In this document: in pieces, positions 1 through 5,025 of the stretch
Layout of the letters: each line of letters opens with the position of its first letter
Numbering within the stretch: position 1 is the first letter of the stretch
DNA from: a bacterium
GTDB lineage: Bacteria > Actinomycetota > Thermoleophilia > Solirubrobacterales > 70-9
Reading direction: 5' to 3'
NCBI GenBank assembly: GCA_002919115.1
Contig: PKER01000210.1
Location: 1 to 7,858, forward strand
DNA length: 7,858 nucleotides
Notes under the pieces: model-generated
What the model saw: the letters and a program-made list of their open reading frames with translations, nothing else
Databases searched by the model: none
Told to the model about the DNA's origin: nothing
Position numbers and translations under genes: made by a program

Positions 1-2
1 AG

Positions 3-350
3 GCCACCGGCAGGGAGATCGGCAGGGAGCTCGCGCCGCGCCGCGCGCGCCCGGCGGCGGCCTTCCGCGAGGCGCTTGCCGCGCTCGGTTTTGAGCCCCG
101 CCTCGAGCGGGGAGCGGGGAGGACGGTGCGCTGCGAGCTGTGCAACTGCCCGTACGCGGCCTCGGTGCGCGAGCGACCGGAGGTGGTCTGCACGCTGCAC
201 CGTGGCATAACCTCGGGGCTGCTCGAGGCGCTCGCGCCGGCGGCGAGGCTCACGCGCTGGGAGCCGCACGACCCGGACCGTGCAGGGTGCGTCGCGGTGA
301 TCGCGGGCGCAGGCTGGGATGCACGCGAGATAAAGGAGGCGTTGGCATGA
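3..350 (+). CDS. HTH transcriptional regulator, SufR/ArsR-like, C-terminal part
   Basis: The reading frame is open from the window edge and ends at TGA 348-350, so only the C-terminal effector domain is visible and the DNA-binding part lies upstream. The segment fits the regulators that place a winged helix before a cysteine-bearing sensor domain: FEPRLE, then NCPY, then PEVVC about 20 residues later, and GCVAVI near the end. In related SufR-like proteins these spaced cysteines can hold an iron-sulfur cluster or metal, so a redox or metal sensor is inferred. A further CELC just before NCPY gives an additional cysteine pair. GTG 126 is an internal codon and not a convincing start, because the frame and the family similarity continue upstream of it. 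The stop overlaps the start of the next gene (ATGA), so the two are probably one transcript with coupled translation. Family placement is fairly sure; the ligand is not known. Confidence 0.72.
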   Translation, partial: ATGREIGRELAPRRARPAAAFREALAALGFEPRLERGAGRTVRCELCNCPYAASVRERPEVVCTLHRGITSGLLEALAPAARLTRWEPHDPDRAGCVAVIAGAGWDAREIKEALA

Positions 351-727
351 CGACGGGTTGGCTCATCGTGCTGTTCCTGCACGTCCTGGCGATGGCGTTC
401 TTCGTGGGCGGGCAGATCATGCTCGCCGCCGTGGTCGTGCCGGCGGTCCGGAGCGGCCGCGACCCCGAGCGCATGCGCGCGGTCGCGCGGCGCTTCGGCG
501 TGGGCTCGGCGATCGCGCTCCTCGTCCTGCTCGCGACGGGCGCCGCGATGGCTTCGGAGTTCGGCCTGTGGGACTCGGGCACGCTGCACCTCAAGCTCGG
601 CCTCGTGGTCGCGGTGATCGCGCTCACCGCCCTGCACACGCGGTTCCCGGGGTCGAACGTGCTGAACGCGCTCGTCTTTTTGGCGACGATCGCGATCGTC
701 TGGCTCGGGCTGGATCTGACGCGTTAG
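347..727 (+). CDS. Small CopD-like four-helix membrane protein
   Basis: This 126-residue integral membrane protein has about four hydrophobic helices (residues 4-31, 51-70, 79-98 and 104-122). The first helix has LHVLAMAFFVGG, which resembles the start of CopD/HemJ-type proteins, where a helix histidine can ligate heme or metal. Histidines are at 12, 81 and 97. A longer frame begins at 140, but ATG 347 is the right start: it has a near-perfect Shine-Dalgarno AAAGGAGG at 332-339 with a 7-nt gap, and it overlaps the stop of the upstream regulator gene as ATGA. The protein is much shorter than full CopD and corresponds to one bundle of such a protein. Its role is unknown. A heme, copper or redox membrane function under control of the upstream cysteine-containing regulator is inference. 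Confidence 0.75.
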   Translation: MTTGWLIVLFLHVLAMAFFVGGQIMLAAVVVPAVRSGRDPERMRAVARRFGVGSAIALLVLLATGAAMASEFGLWDSGTLHLKLGLVVAVIALTALHTRFPGSNVLNALVFLATIAIVWLGLDLTR

Positions 728-736
728 CGCTAACGC
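721..736. repeat. Perfect palindrome holding both convergent stop codons
   Basis: GCGTTAGCGCTAACGC is identical to its own reverse complement over 16 bases. The TAG at 725-727 ends the CopD-like gene on the plus strand, and the mirror TAG (730-732, minus strand) ends the MarR gene. The two coding regions are therefore two bases apart and share one dyad. There is no T-run on either side, so a classical intrinsic terminator is not supported. Confidence 0.7.
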
Positions 737-1206
737 GCGAGCGGGTGGCCTTCGGCGAGGCGGCTGAGGAGCTCCCGCAGGGTGCTGAGCTCGGCCTCGG
801 TGAACTTGCTCGCGAAGCGCTCGTTCACGCCGGCGCGGTGGGTCGTGCGCAGCTTTTCGAAGAGCCGCCGGCCCTGGGGGGTGAGGCTCGCCTCGACGTT
901 GCGGGCGTCCTCCTTCGAGCGGTTGCGCTGGACGAGGCCCGCCCGCTCGAGGCGGTCCACCCGGCGCGACAGCCCACTCGGGCTCAGGACCACCGCCTCG
1001 GCGATGTCGTGCATACGCAGGCGCCCGCGTTCGGTCTCGAAGAGCTGGACCAGGACGTCGAAGTCGCCGAGGGTCACGTTGTGCTTCTCGCGCAGCTCGG
1101 CGTCGAGTGCCCGGATCAGGCGCGAATGGGCGACCAGGAGGTTGCGCCAAGCGCCGGCGGCTGTCTCGCTCAAGTCTGGGTTTCGGTCGTAGTTCGCGCT
1201 TGCCAC
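730..1206 (-). CDS. MarR-family transcriptional regulator
   Basis: The 158-residue protein has the normal MarR length and layout: N-terminal dimerisation helices (about 15-42), a winged helix-turn-helix (about 45-112) with recognition helix LSPSGLSRRVDRLERAGLV (74-92), the wing containing the family motif KEDARNVEASLTPQG (98-112), and C-terminal dimerisation helices (113-155). It is probably a dimeric repressor released by a small phenolic or oxidising ligand; the ligand cannot be read from sequence. The start is GTG 1206-1204. There is no good Shine-Dalgarno, but TAGGGT lies exactly six bases upstream, so the message may be leaderless. The gene diverges from a YceI-family gene across 145 bp with an AT-rich imperfect dyad, a common MarR/YceI arrangement, so that gene and its own promoter are the likely targets. 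Confidence 0.92.
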   Translation of the reverse strand: MASANYDRNPDLSETAAGAWRNLLVAHSRLIRALDAELREKHNVTLGDFDVLVQLFETERGRLRMHDIAEAVVLSPSGLSRRVDRLERAGLVQRNRSKEDARNVEASLTPQGRRLFEKLRTTHRAGVNERFASKFTEAELSTLRELLSRLAEGHPLAR

Positions 1207-1212
1207 GCCGAC

Positions 1213-1241
1213 ACCCTAACCGCGGCGACGGATGCCGGTAA
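1213..1241 (-). promoter_or_regulatory. Candidate leaderless promoter of the MarR gene
   Basis: On the minus strand TTACCG (1241-1236) and TAGGGT (1218-1213) are 17 bases apart. Six bases separate TAGGGT from the GTG start, the spacing expected if transcription begins at the start codon. The -35 match is modest, so this rests mainly on the -10 box and its distance. Confidence 0.4.
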
Positions 1242-1263
1242 ACGCCGCTGCGAGGGGTGAACC

Positions 1264-1315
1264 TGCAGGCGAAAAGTAGTTGATCCGTCAAATATATGTT
1301 ATAGTTGCGCCTGCA
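1264..1315 (+). promoter_or_regulatory. AT-rich promoter/operator region of the YceI gene
   Basis: An AT-rich patch in a very GC-rich window contains an imperfect dyad, CAAATATA (1289-1296), TGT, TATAGTTG (1300-1307), with one mismatch in eight. Its right arm includes TATAGT (1300-1305), a good -10 candidate for the downstream gene; no clear -35 is seen at the right distance. A second, perfect inverted repeat, TGCAGGCG (1264-1271) and CGCCTGCA (1308-1315), brackets it but is not concentric. Size, AT content and overlap with a -10 box fit a MarR operator between the divergent genes. This is inference from position and symmetry. Confidence 0.5.
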
Positions 1316-1351
1316 AACAAGTATTCTTAAGGACAGCGAGGAGCTACTGAG

Positions 1352-1912
1352 ATGACGACCAGCGCAACCACCAGCACCCTGATTCCGGTCGGCACCTGGG
1401 TGGTCGACCAGGCCCACTCGAAGGCCGGATTCGCGGTCAAGCACCTTGGCGTGTCCACGGTGCGCGGCGAGTTCCGCGAGTTCGAGGGCACGATCGAGGT
1501 GGGCGAGAGCCTCGAGGACGCCCGCGCCTACGGGACCGCGAAGGTCGAGTCGATCGACACCGGCGTCGCCGACCGCGACGCGCACCTGCGCTCGCCGGAC
1601 TTCTTCGACGCCGAGAAGAACCCGGAGATCCGCTTCGAGTCGAAGCGCTTCGAGGTCACCGGCGAGGACACTTTCAAGGTCGTGGGCGACCTGACCATGA
1701 ACGGCGTCACCCGCGAGGTGGAGCTCGAGGCCGAGGTGACCGGCGTCGGTGAGAACATGGAGGGCAAGCAGGTCCTGGGGATCGAGGCGAACGGCGTCGT
1801 TTCGCGCAAGGATTTCCAGATGAAGTTCAACGCCGTGCTCGGCTCCGGCAACGCGGTGGTCGCCGACAAGGTGAAGCTTCAGCTCGATCTCGAGGTCGTC
1901 AAGCAGGCCTGA
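1352..1912 (+). CDS. YceI-family lipid-binding-like protein
   Basis: The 186-residue protein matches the YceI family over its full length. YceI proteins fold as a lipocalin-like beta-barrel that binds polyisoprenoid or other long amphiphilic molecules. Family landmarks: W16-V-V-D-Q-A-H-S-K at 16-24 and FAVKHLG at 27-33; RDAHLRSPDFFDAEKNPEI at 75-93; GDLTMNGVTREV at 112-123; SRKDFQMKFN at 151-160. There is no signal peptide, so a cytoplasmic protein is expected, as for many actinobacterial members. The start is ATG 1352 with GAGGAG at 1338-1343 and an 8-nt gap. It is transcribed divergently from a MarR gene, which suggests induction by the MarR ligand, and ends at a strong terminator. It may act in stress response or isoprenoid/quinone handling; the exact ligand is unknown. 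Confidence 0.94.
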   Translation: MTTSATTSTLIPVGTWVVDQAHSKAGFAVKHLGVSTVRGEFREFEGTIEVGESLEDARAYGTAKVESIDTGVADRDAHLRSPDFFDAEKNPEIRFESKRFEVTGEDTFKVVGDLTMNGVTREVELEAEVTGVGENMEGKQVLGIEANGVVSRKDFQMKFNAVLGSGNAVVADKVKLQLDLEVVKQA

Positions 1913-1935
1913 GATCGCTGCTGAGGGGATGGGCC

Positions 1936-1975
1936 AACGGGCGCCGCACCTTCGGGTGCGGCGCCCGTTTTCTTT
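1936..1975 (+). terminator. Strong intrinsic terminator after the YceI gene
   Basis: A perfect 15-bp GC-rich stem (1936-1950 with 1955-1969) is closed by a TTCG tetraloop (1951-1954) and followed by TTTTCTTT (1968-1975). It lies 23 bases after the YceI stop and 8 bases before the end of the oppositely oriented oxidase gene. The T-run favours the plus direction; read leftwards it has only a weak T-tract, so use by the oxidase is possible but less sure. Confidence 0.95.
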
Positions 1976-1982
1976 GGGCCCT

Positions 1983-3365
1983 TCAGGGCGCGACGTTGAC
2001 GTTCCCGCGGAACAGGTTGCTCGGGTCATAGCGCCGCTTGACCTCGGCGAGGCGGGCGAGCGTCGGCTCCGGGTAAGCGTCGCCGACCCGGTCGGCGGCG
2101 TCCGAGCCCAGGTAGTTCACGTAGACCGGGCCGTCGCCGATCCCGAGCGCCCGCGCGAACTCGTCGGCCCAGTTGTCGACCGGGGCGCCGTCCGTGGCCC
2201 CGGGCAGCATCGCGGCGACGTTCACCATCAGCCGTCGCTCGCGGTGGGCGTAGGCGGTCGCGTCGGAGGGGACCCTCGAGATGGCGCCGCCCAGCACCCG
2301 GAACTGCAGGGCGCCGATCGCCGGCGGCGGGTTCTCCTGCGGGTAGGCGAACGCCGCCTCGAGCTGGGCGTCGGTGAGCTCGTCGAGCAGCTCCGCGCGG
2401 ACCGAGAACGCGCCGCGCGGCGGGCCCTCCTCGCCCTCGTACAGCTCGGCGTAGCGGATCGGCTTCACGTCGTCGAGGAGCGGCGTCGCGAGCGCGCGGA
2501 CGGGCTCGAGCGCCTGCTGTCCCTCGTCGGGGTCGCCGGCGTAGAGCAGCAGCCCCAGGATCACCGGGGAGCCGTGGAGCTCCTCGGGGATGGACGGCAT
2601 CGGCGGCGCCAGCATCGCGGACGAGATCGCCGTGAGCTCCTCGGGAGCGGCGTCGAGCGCCTCGATGTAGCCGCGCAGGATCTCCGGCGAGCCGGGGAGG
2701 ATGAGCATCCCGCCGAGCACGGGCCCGAGCTCGTGCAGGCGGTAGCGCAGCCTCGTGACCACGCCGAAGTTCCCGCCGCCGCCACGCAGCGCCCAGAAGA
2801 GGTCGGGGTGGTTCTCCTCATCGGCGACGATGCGCTCGCCGCCCGCGGTGACGAGCTCGACCGCGAGCAGCTCGTCGATCGTGAGCCCGCGCTTGCGGCT
2901 GAGGTAGCCGAGCCCGCCGCCGAGCGTGATCCCGGCGATGCCGACGTCGGGGTGGTCGCCGAAGCCGGTCACGAGGCCGTGCTCGGCCGTGGCCGCCGTG
3001 TAGGCGCCCGCCGTGAGCCCGGCGCCCGCCCAGGCGGCGCGCCCCTCGGGGTCGATCTCGAGGTCGTCGAGGTCGCGGGTGTCGATCACGATGGCGTCGT
3101 CCGCCACGCCGAGCCCGGCGAAGCTGTGGCGCCCGCCGCGCACGGCGACGTCTAAGCCGTGCTCGCCCGCGACGCGCACGGCGGCCGCCACGTCGTCCGC
3201 GTCGGCGGCGCGCAGGATGGCCGCGGGCCGGCGGTCGATGGCGGCGTTGAAGACGAGGCGGTCGTCGTCGTAGGCCTCGTCTCCGGGGGCGGTCACCGCT
3301 CCTCGCGCTCGCGCGCGCAACGCCGCGGCCGCCGCGACGGCCGCGTCGGTCGAAAGTTGAGTCAT
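1983..3365 (-). CDS. FAD-binding oxidoreductase, BBE type (PCMH fold)
   Basis: The 460-residue flavoprotein has the full length and domain order of berberine-bridge-like oxidases: an N-terminal PCMH/FAD_binding_4 domain (about 40-210) and a C-terminal BBE segment ending YDPSNLFRGNVNVAP. GGRHSFAGLG (78-86) supplies His80, the residue that usually anchors FAD through an 8-alpha-histidyl link. GDHPDVGIAG (136-145) replaces the second, cysteinyl anchor with histidine, so FAD is predicted to be held by one bond only. LGGGLGYLSRKRGLT (148-162) and ALRGGGGNFGVVT (192-204) are the flavin loops. The family oxidises alcohols, sugars or alkaloid-like substrates with O2 or another acceptor; the substrate is unknown. 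ATG 3365 is chosen because GGAGG lies 10 bases upstream (3380-3376). The longer frame from 3416 would begin inside the promoter -10 box. A MerR-type promoter precedes it. Confidence 0.93.
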   Translation of the reverse strand: MTQLSTDAAVAAAAALRARARGAVTAPGDEAYDDDRLVFNAAIDRRPAAILRAADADDVAAAVRVAGEHGLDVAVRGGRHSFAGLGVADDAIVIDTRDLDDLEIDPEGRAAWAGAGLTAGAYTAATAEHGLVTGFGDHPDVGIAGITLGGGLGYLSRKRGLTIDELLAVELVTAGGERIVADEENHPDLFWALRGGGGNFGVVTRLRYRLHELGPVLGGMLILPGSPEILRGYIEALDAAPEELTAISSAMLAPPMPSIPEELHGSPVILGLLLYAGDPDEGQQALEPVRALATPLLDDVKPIRYAELYEGEEGPPRGAFSVRAELLDELTDAQLEAAFAYPQENPPPAIGALQFRVLGGAISRVPSDATAYAHRERRLMVNVAAMLPGATDGAPVDNWADEFARALGIGDGPVYVNYLGSDAADRVGDAYPEPTLARLAEVKRRYDPSNLFRGNVNVAP

Positions 3366-3414
3366 GGGGGATGGGCCTCCAGGCGTTGTTCTTGTCCAGT
3401 TTCGGGTGCAAGGC

Positions 3415-3445
3415 ACCCTAGAACTTCAACTCGACTTGAAGTCAA
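3415..3445 (-). promoter_or_regulatory. MerR-type promoter/operator of the FAD oxidase
   Basis: On the minus strand TTGACT (3445-3440) and TAGGGT (3420-3415) are separated by 19 bases, longer than the usual 17. The dyad ACTTCAA-N6-TTGAAGT (arms 3442-3436 and 3429-3423) fills the spacer. A long spacer with a central dyad is the pattern of promoters that MerR-family activators untwist. The predicted message would have a leader of about 40 bases before ATG 3365. A near-identical element lies at 4428-4458. Confidence 0.75.
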
Positions 3446-3497
3446 GGGCGATTTTTCACCGCCCGCCGAGCGGCCCGGTCAGTCCCCCGGAGAGCGT

Positions 3498-3747
3498 GCC
3501 GACCGGCTGGTGCTCGACGAGCCGACGGTCGGCCTCGACCCGGTGCTGCGTCGCGACCTCTGGGCGACGTTCCACCGACTGGCCGACGATCTCCGACGCG
3601 CTGCCCTTCGCCTACGCGTACGACGGCCTCGTCAAGGTCGCGGCGAACGACATCGGCGCGCGCCTGTGGCTGGACGTGGGGGTGGTGGCCGGGTGTATTG
3701 CGCTCGCGCTCGCGCTCGGCGCGCTCACGCTGCCCAGGCGCACCCCC
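3498..3747 (+). pseudogene. Relic of an ABC exporter: ATPase piece joined to permease tail
   Basis: Two coding remnants lie head to tail in different frames. In frame with 3501, DRLVLDEPTVGLDP (3501-3542) followed by LRRDLWATFHRLAD is an unmistakable ABC ATPase Walker B and D-loop with the following helix. The expected upstream Walker A, Q-loop and LSGGQ are missing, as is the H-loop downstream. At about 3588 the signal jumps to the +1 frame with LPFAYAYDGLVKV (3601-3639), then DIGARLWLDVGVVAG and a hydrophobic helix ending LGALTLPRRT at 3744. That looks like the C-terminus of an ABC-2 permease. The permease stop codon is gone, and the frame drifts into the antisense of the cupin gene. This fits an internal deletion spanning the end of an ATPase gene and most of its permease gene. 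It differs in sequence from the intact exporter at 5026-6590, so it is not a simple duplicate. There is no start codon with a ribosome site. Confidence 0.72.
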
Positions 3748-3752
3748 TGGGC
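3732..3752 (-). terminator. Possible weak GC hairpin after the cupin gene
   Basis: GCCCAGG (3732-3738) and CCTGGGC (3746-3752) form a 7-bp stem with a 7-nt loop, starting 8 bases past the cupin stop on the minus strand. There is no T-run, so terminator activity is uncertain. It also lies at the ragged end of the ABC relic. Confidence 0.25.
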
Positions 3753-3759
3753 TGGGCGC

Positions 3760-4200
3760 TCAGGGAGCGCGGTGGCCGCCGCCGAGCTGCGGGGGCAGCG
3801 CCGTGGGGCCGTCGGGGTAGCGCCAGGCGAGCTCCTCCTCGGACATCTCGAGCGTGTTCGCCGCCTCCTGCGGCGCGCCGACCACGAGCCAGAGCGCGTC
3901 CTCATCGGTGTCGTTGAACACCTGGCGGAGCGTCTCCGGCTCGACGAGCAGGGCGTCGAGCCGCGAGAGCGTGAGCACGTCGTCGCCGACCCGCACGCGG
4001 CCGGTGCCCTCGAGCAGCACGTAGAGCTCCTCCTCTTCGCGGTGCCGGTGCCAGGTGGACGCCTGCCCGGGGGCGAGGCGCCAGAGCCGCGCGCCGAGCT
4101 TGGTCGCCTCGAGCTGCCTGGCGAGGTCGGTGTTGTCCACACCCATGGCGTTCGAGGGGCGCCAGAAGGCGTCGGCTGCCTTGAGCGTGCGGTAGGCCAT
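3760..4200 (-). CDS. Small cupin-domain protein
   Basis: The 146-residue single-domain cupin has motif 1 as G45-x5-H51-x-H53-x4-E58-x6-G65 (GQASTWHRHREEEELYVLLEG), which gives two histidines and a glutamate for a divalent metal. Motif 2 is degenerate: EPETLRQVFND (87-97) has Arg-Gln where the third metal histidine normally sits, so metal binding may be weak or altered. Strand-rich segments such as GRVRVGDDVLTL (67-78) and DALWLVVGAP (101-110) complete the barrel. ATG 4200-4198 is secure, with AAGGAGG at 4214-4208 and a 7-nt gap. The gene lies between the two MerR-type promoters but carries no copy of that operator itself. A catalytic or sugar/ligand-sensing role is possible; the function is unknown. 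Confidence 0.85.
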   Translation of the reverse strand: MAYRTLKAADAFWRPSNAMGVDNTDLARQLEATKLGARLWRLAPGQASTWHRHREEEELYVLLEGTGRVRVGDDVLTLSRLDALLVEPETLRQVFNDTDEDALWLVVGAPQEAANTLEMSEEELAWRYPDGPTALPPQLGGGHRAP

Positions 4201-4240
4201 CGCGGTTCCTCCTTGATCGTGGTCGGCGAATTGTGCCCGG

Positions 4241-4413
4241 CCCCAACCGCGACCTCGAAAACCACGCCCTCGCGACTTCGCGGTTACGGCTTCCCGGGAG
4301 CCTCAACCGCGATCTCGCGAGCGTCCGGTCCGCGGGCGCGCAGATACGGCTCCCCCCGGGAGCCGTAAGTGCGAAGTGGTGGGGAGGGGGGTCGCGAGTG
4401 CGCGGTTACGGCT
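4241..4413. repeat. Degenerate repeats of about 60 bp upstream of the cupin gene
   Basis: The gap between the divergent cupin and DUF5519 genes holds a loose tandem repeat. CAACCGCGAcCTCG (4244-4257) recurs as CAACCGCGAtCTCG (4304-4317), exactly 60 bases on. TACGGCT occurs at 4285, 4345 and 4407. CGCGACTTCGCGGTTACGGC (4271-4290) recurs at 4393-4412 with two mismatches. Inverted copies of the same words also occur (AGCCGTA at 4361). No reading frame with a ribosome site explains it, and no known element is recognised. Confidence 0.6.
4345..4367. other. Perfect 10-bp stem-loop inside the repeat cluster
   Basis: TACGGCTCCC (4345-4354) pairs perfectly with GGGAGCCGTA (4358-4367) around a CCC loop. 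It lacks a flanking T-run on either strand. It lies 60-80 bases upstream of the DUF5519 promoter and may be a protein-binding dyad, or simply a product of the repeats. Confidence 0.5.
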
Positions 4414-4427
4414 CACACCGCGCGCCC

Positions 4428-4458
4428 TTGACTTCAACCGCACTTGAAGTTGTACGGT
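4428..4458 (+). promoter_or_regulatory. MerR-type promoter/operator of the DUF5519 gene
   Basis: TTGACT (4428-4433) and TACGGT (4453-4458) are 19 bases apart, with the dyad ACTTCAA (4431-4437), six bases, TTGAAGT (4444-4450) inside. The element shares both arms, the -35, the flanking CCCTTG and the TA-x-GGT with the oxidase promoter at 3415-3445, although the six central bases differ. Conservation in the arms and not the centre points to a shared regulator. A transcription start near 4465 would leave a leader of about 30 bases to GTG 4497. Confidence 0.75.
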
Positions 4459-4496
4459 CGCTCCTCCTACCCCAGGCAGCGACGAAAGGAGTTCGA

Positions 4497-4874
4497 GTGA
4501 GCCCAGTCCGAGGGGCAAACCAGCGGATCACCGAGGAGGTCACCTCCTGGCCCGGCGTGCGCGCGGGCACGGGCCGGCGGGGGGAGTGGTCCTTCCGCGT
4601 CGGCGCGCGCGAGATCGGTCATCTGCACGGCGACCACGTCGCCCACTTCGGCTTCCCCAAGCACGTCTGGCGCGCGCTCTACGCGCAGGGCCGGATCGAC
4701 TTCCACCCGGTGTTCCCGCGCAAGGAGGGCTGGGCCTCGCGCGGGATCGAGAGCGAGGCGGACGTCGCCGACGTGATCGCGATGCTCCGCCTGAACTACG
4801 AGCGCGTGGTCGAGCGCCACGGCCTGCCCGAGGACGCGGGGGAGCCCGCGGCCGCGGGCGCGCGCGCCCGCTGA
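4497..4874 (+). CDS. DUF5519 / luciferase-domain family protein
   Basis: The 125-residue protein resembles the DUF5519 ('luciferase domain-containing') family of actinobacteria. Recognisable features are EEVTSWPGV (13-21), FRVGAREIGHLHGDHVAHFGFP (33-54), the lone helix with HVWRALYAQGRIDFHPVFP (56-74), EGWASRGIES (77-86), and DVADVIAMLRLNYERVV (89-105). The family name comes from weak similarity; light emission is not implied, and the biochemical function is unknown. The C-terminal tail after 112 is low-complexity Ala/Gly/Arg. An upstream-extended frame exists from 4233, but it covers the repeats and promoter. GTG 4497 is the start, because AAAGGAG (4485-4491) lies 5 bases before it and the MerR-type promoter sits just upstream. 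The shared operator suggests co-induction with the FAD oxidase. Confidence 0.82.
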   Translation: MSPVRGANQRITEEVTSWPGVRAGTGRRGEWSFRVGAREIGHLHGDHVAHFGFPKHVWRALYAQGRIDFHPVFPRKEGWASRGIESEADVADVIAMLRLNYERVVERHGLPEDAGEPAAAGARAR

Positions 4875-4895
4875 CCCCAAGCCCCCCGCCACCCG

Positions 4896-4988
4896 AGTGA
4901 GGCGGATTTGTTCGACATAGCCGTACATATCCGCCTCACTTCGGGGTGTGAGGCGGATTCGTGCGCCCGTGCGTGACGGATCCGCCTC
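4896..4988. repeat. Tandem pair of matched hairpins built on GAGGCGGAT
   Basis: Four copies of one 9-mer alternate in orientation: GAGGCGGAT at 4899-4907 and 4950-4958, and ATCCGCCTC at 4929-4937 and 4980-4988. Each pair forms a stem around a loop of exactly 21 bases (4908-4928 and 4959-4979). The first stem extends to 12 bp (4896-4907 with 4929-4940). The loops agree at about 10 of 21 positions, so the unit, 51 bases from copy to copy, looks duplicated and diverged. It fills the gap between the DUF5519 stop and the ABC ATPase start. There is no T-run, so simple termination is not supported. A REP-like or other interspersed element, or an mRNA structure or operator for the exporter, are the options. 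Confidence 0.75.
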
Positions 4989-5025
4989 GGCCGGGTCGCA
5001 AAGCGGGGTCGCCATCATTGACGCG

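Noticed and set aside
1929..3155. A 408-residue plus-strand frame opposite the FAD oxidase
   Set aside because: Its composition (Arg, Val, Glu, Asp, Gly-rich, no motif) is the mirror of a high-GC gene, and it would start inside the terminator at 1936-1975.
3159..4368. Long plus-strand frames running from the oxidase through the cupin region
   Set aside because: Outside the ABC relic they are antisense to the FAD oxidase or cupin genes, rich in Arg/Ala/Gly, and have no ribosome sites. Only the relic segments show family signal.
4241..4413. CRISPR array
   Set aside because: The repeats are degenerate, only two or three units, with inverted copies and no constant repeat/spacer pattern. No cas gene is nearby.
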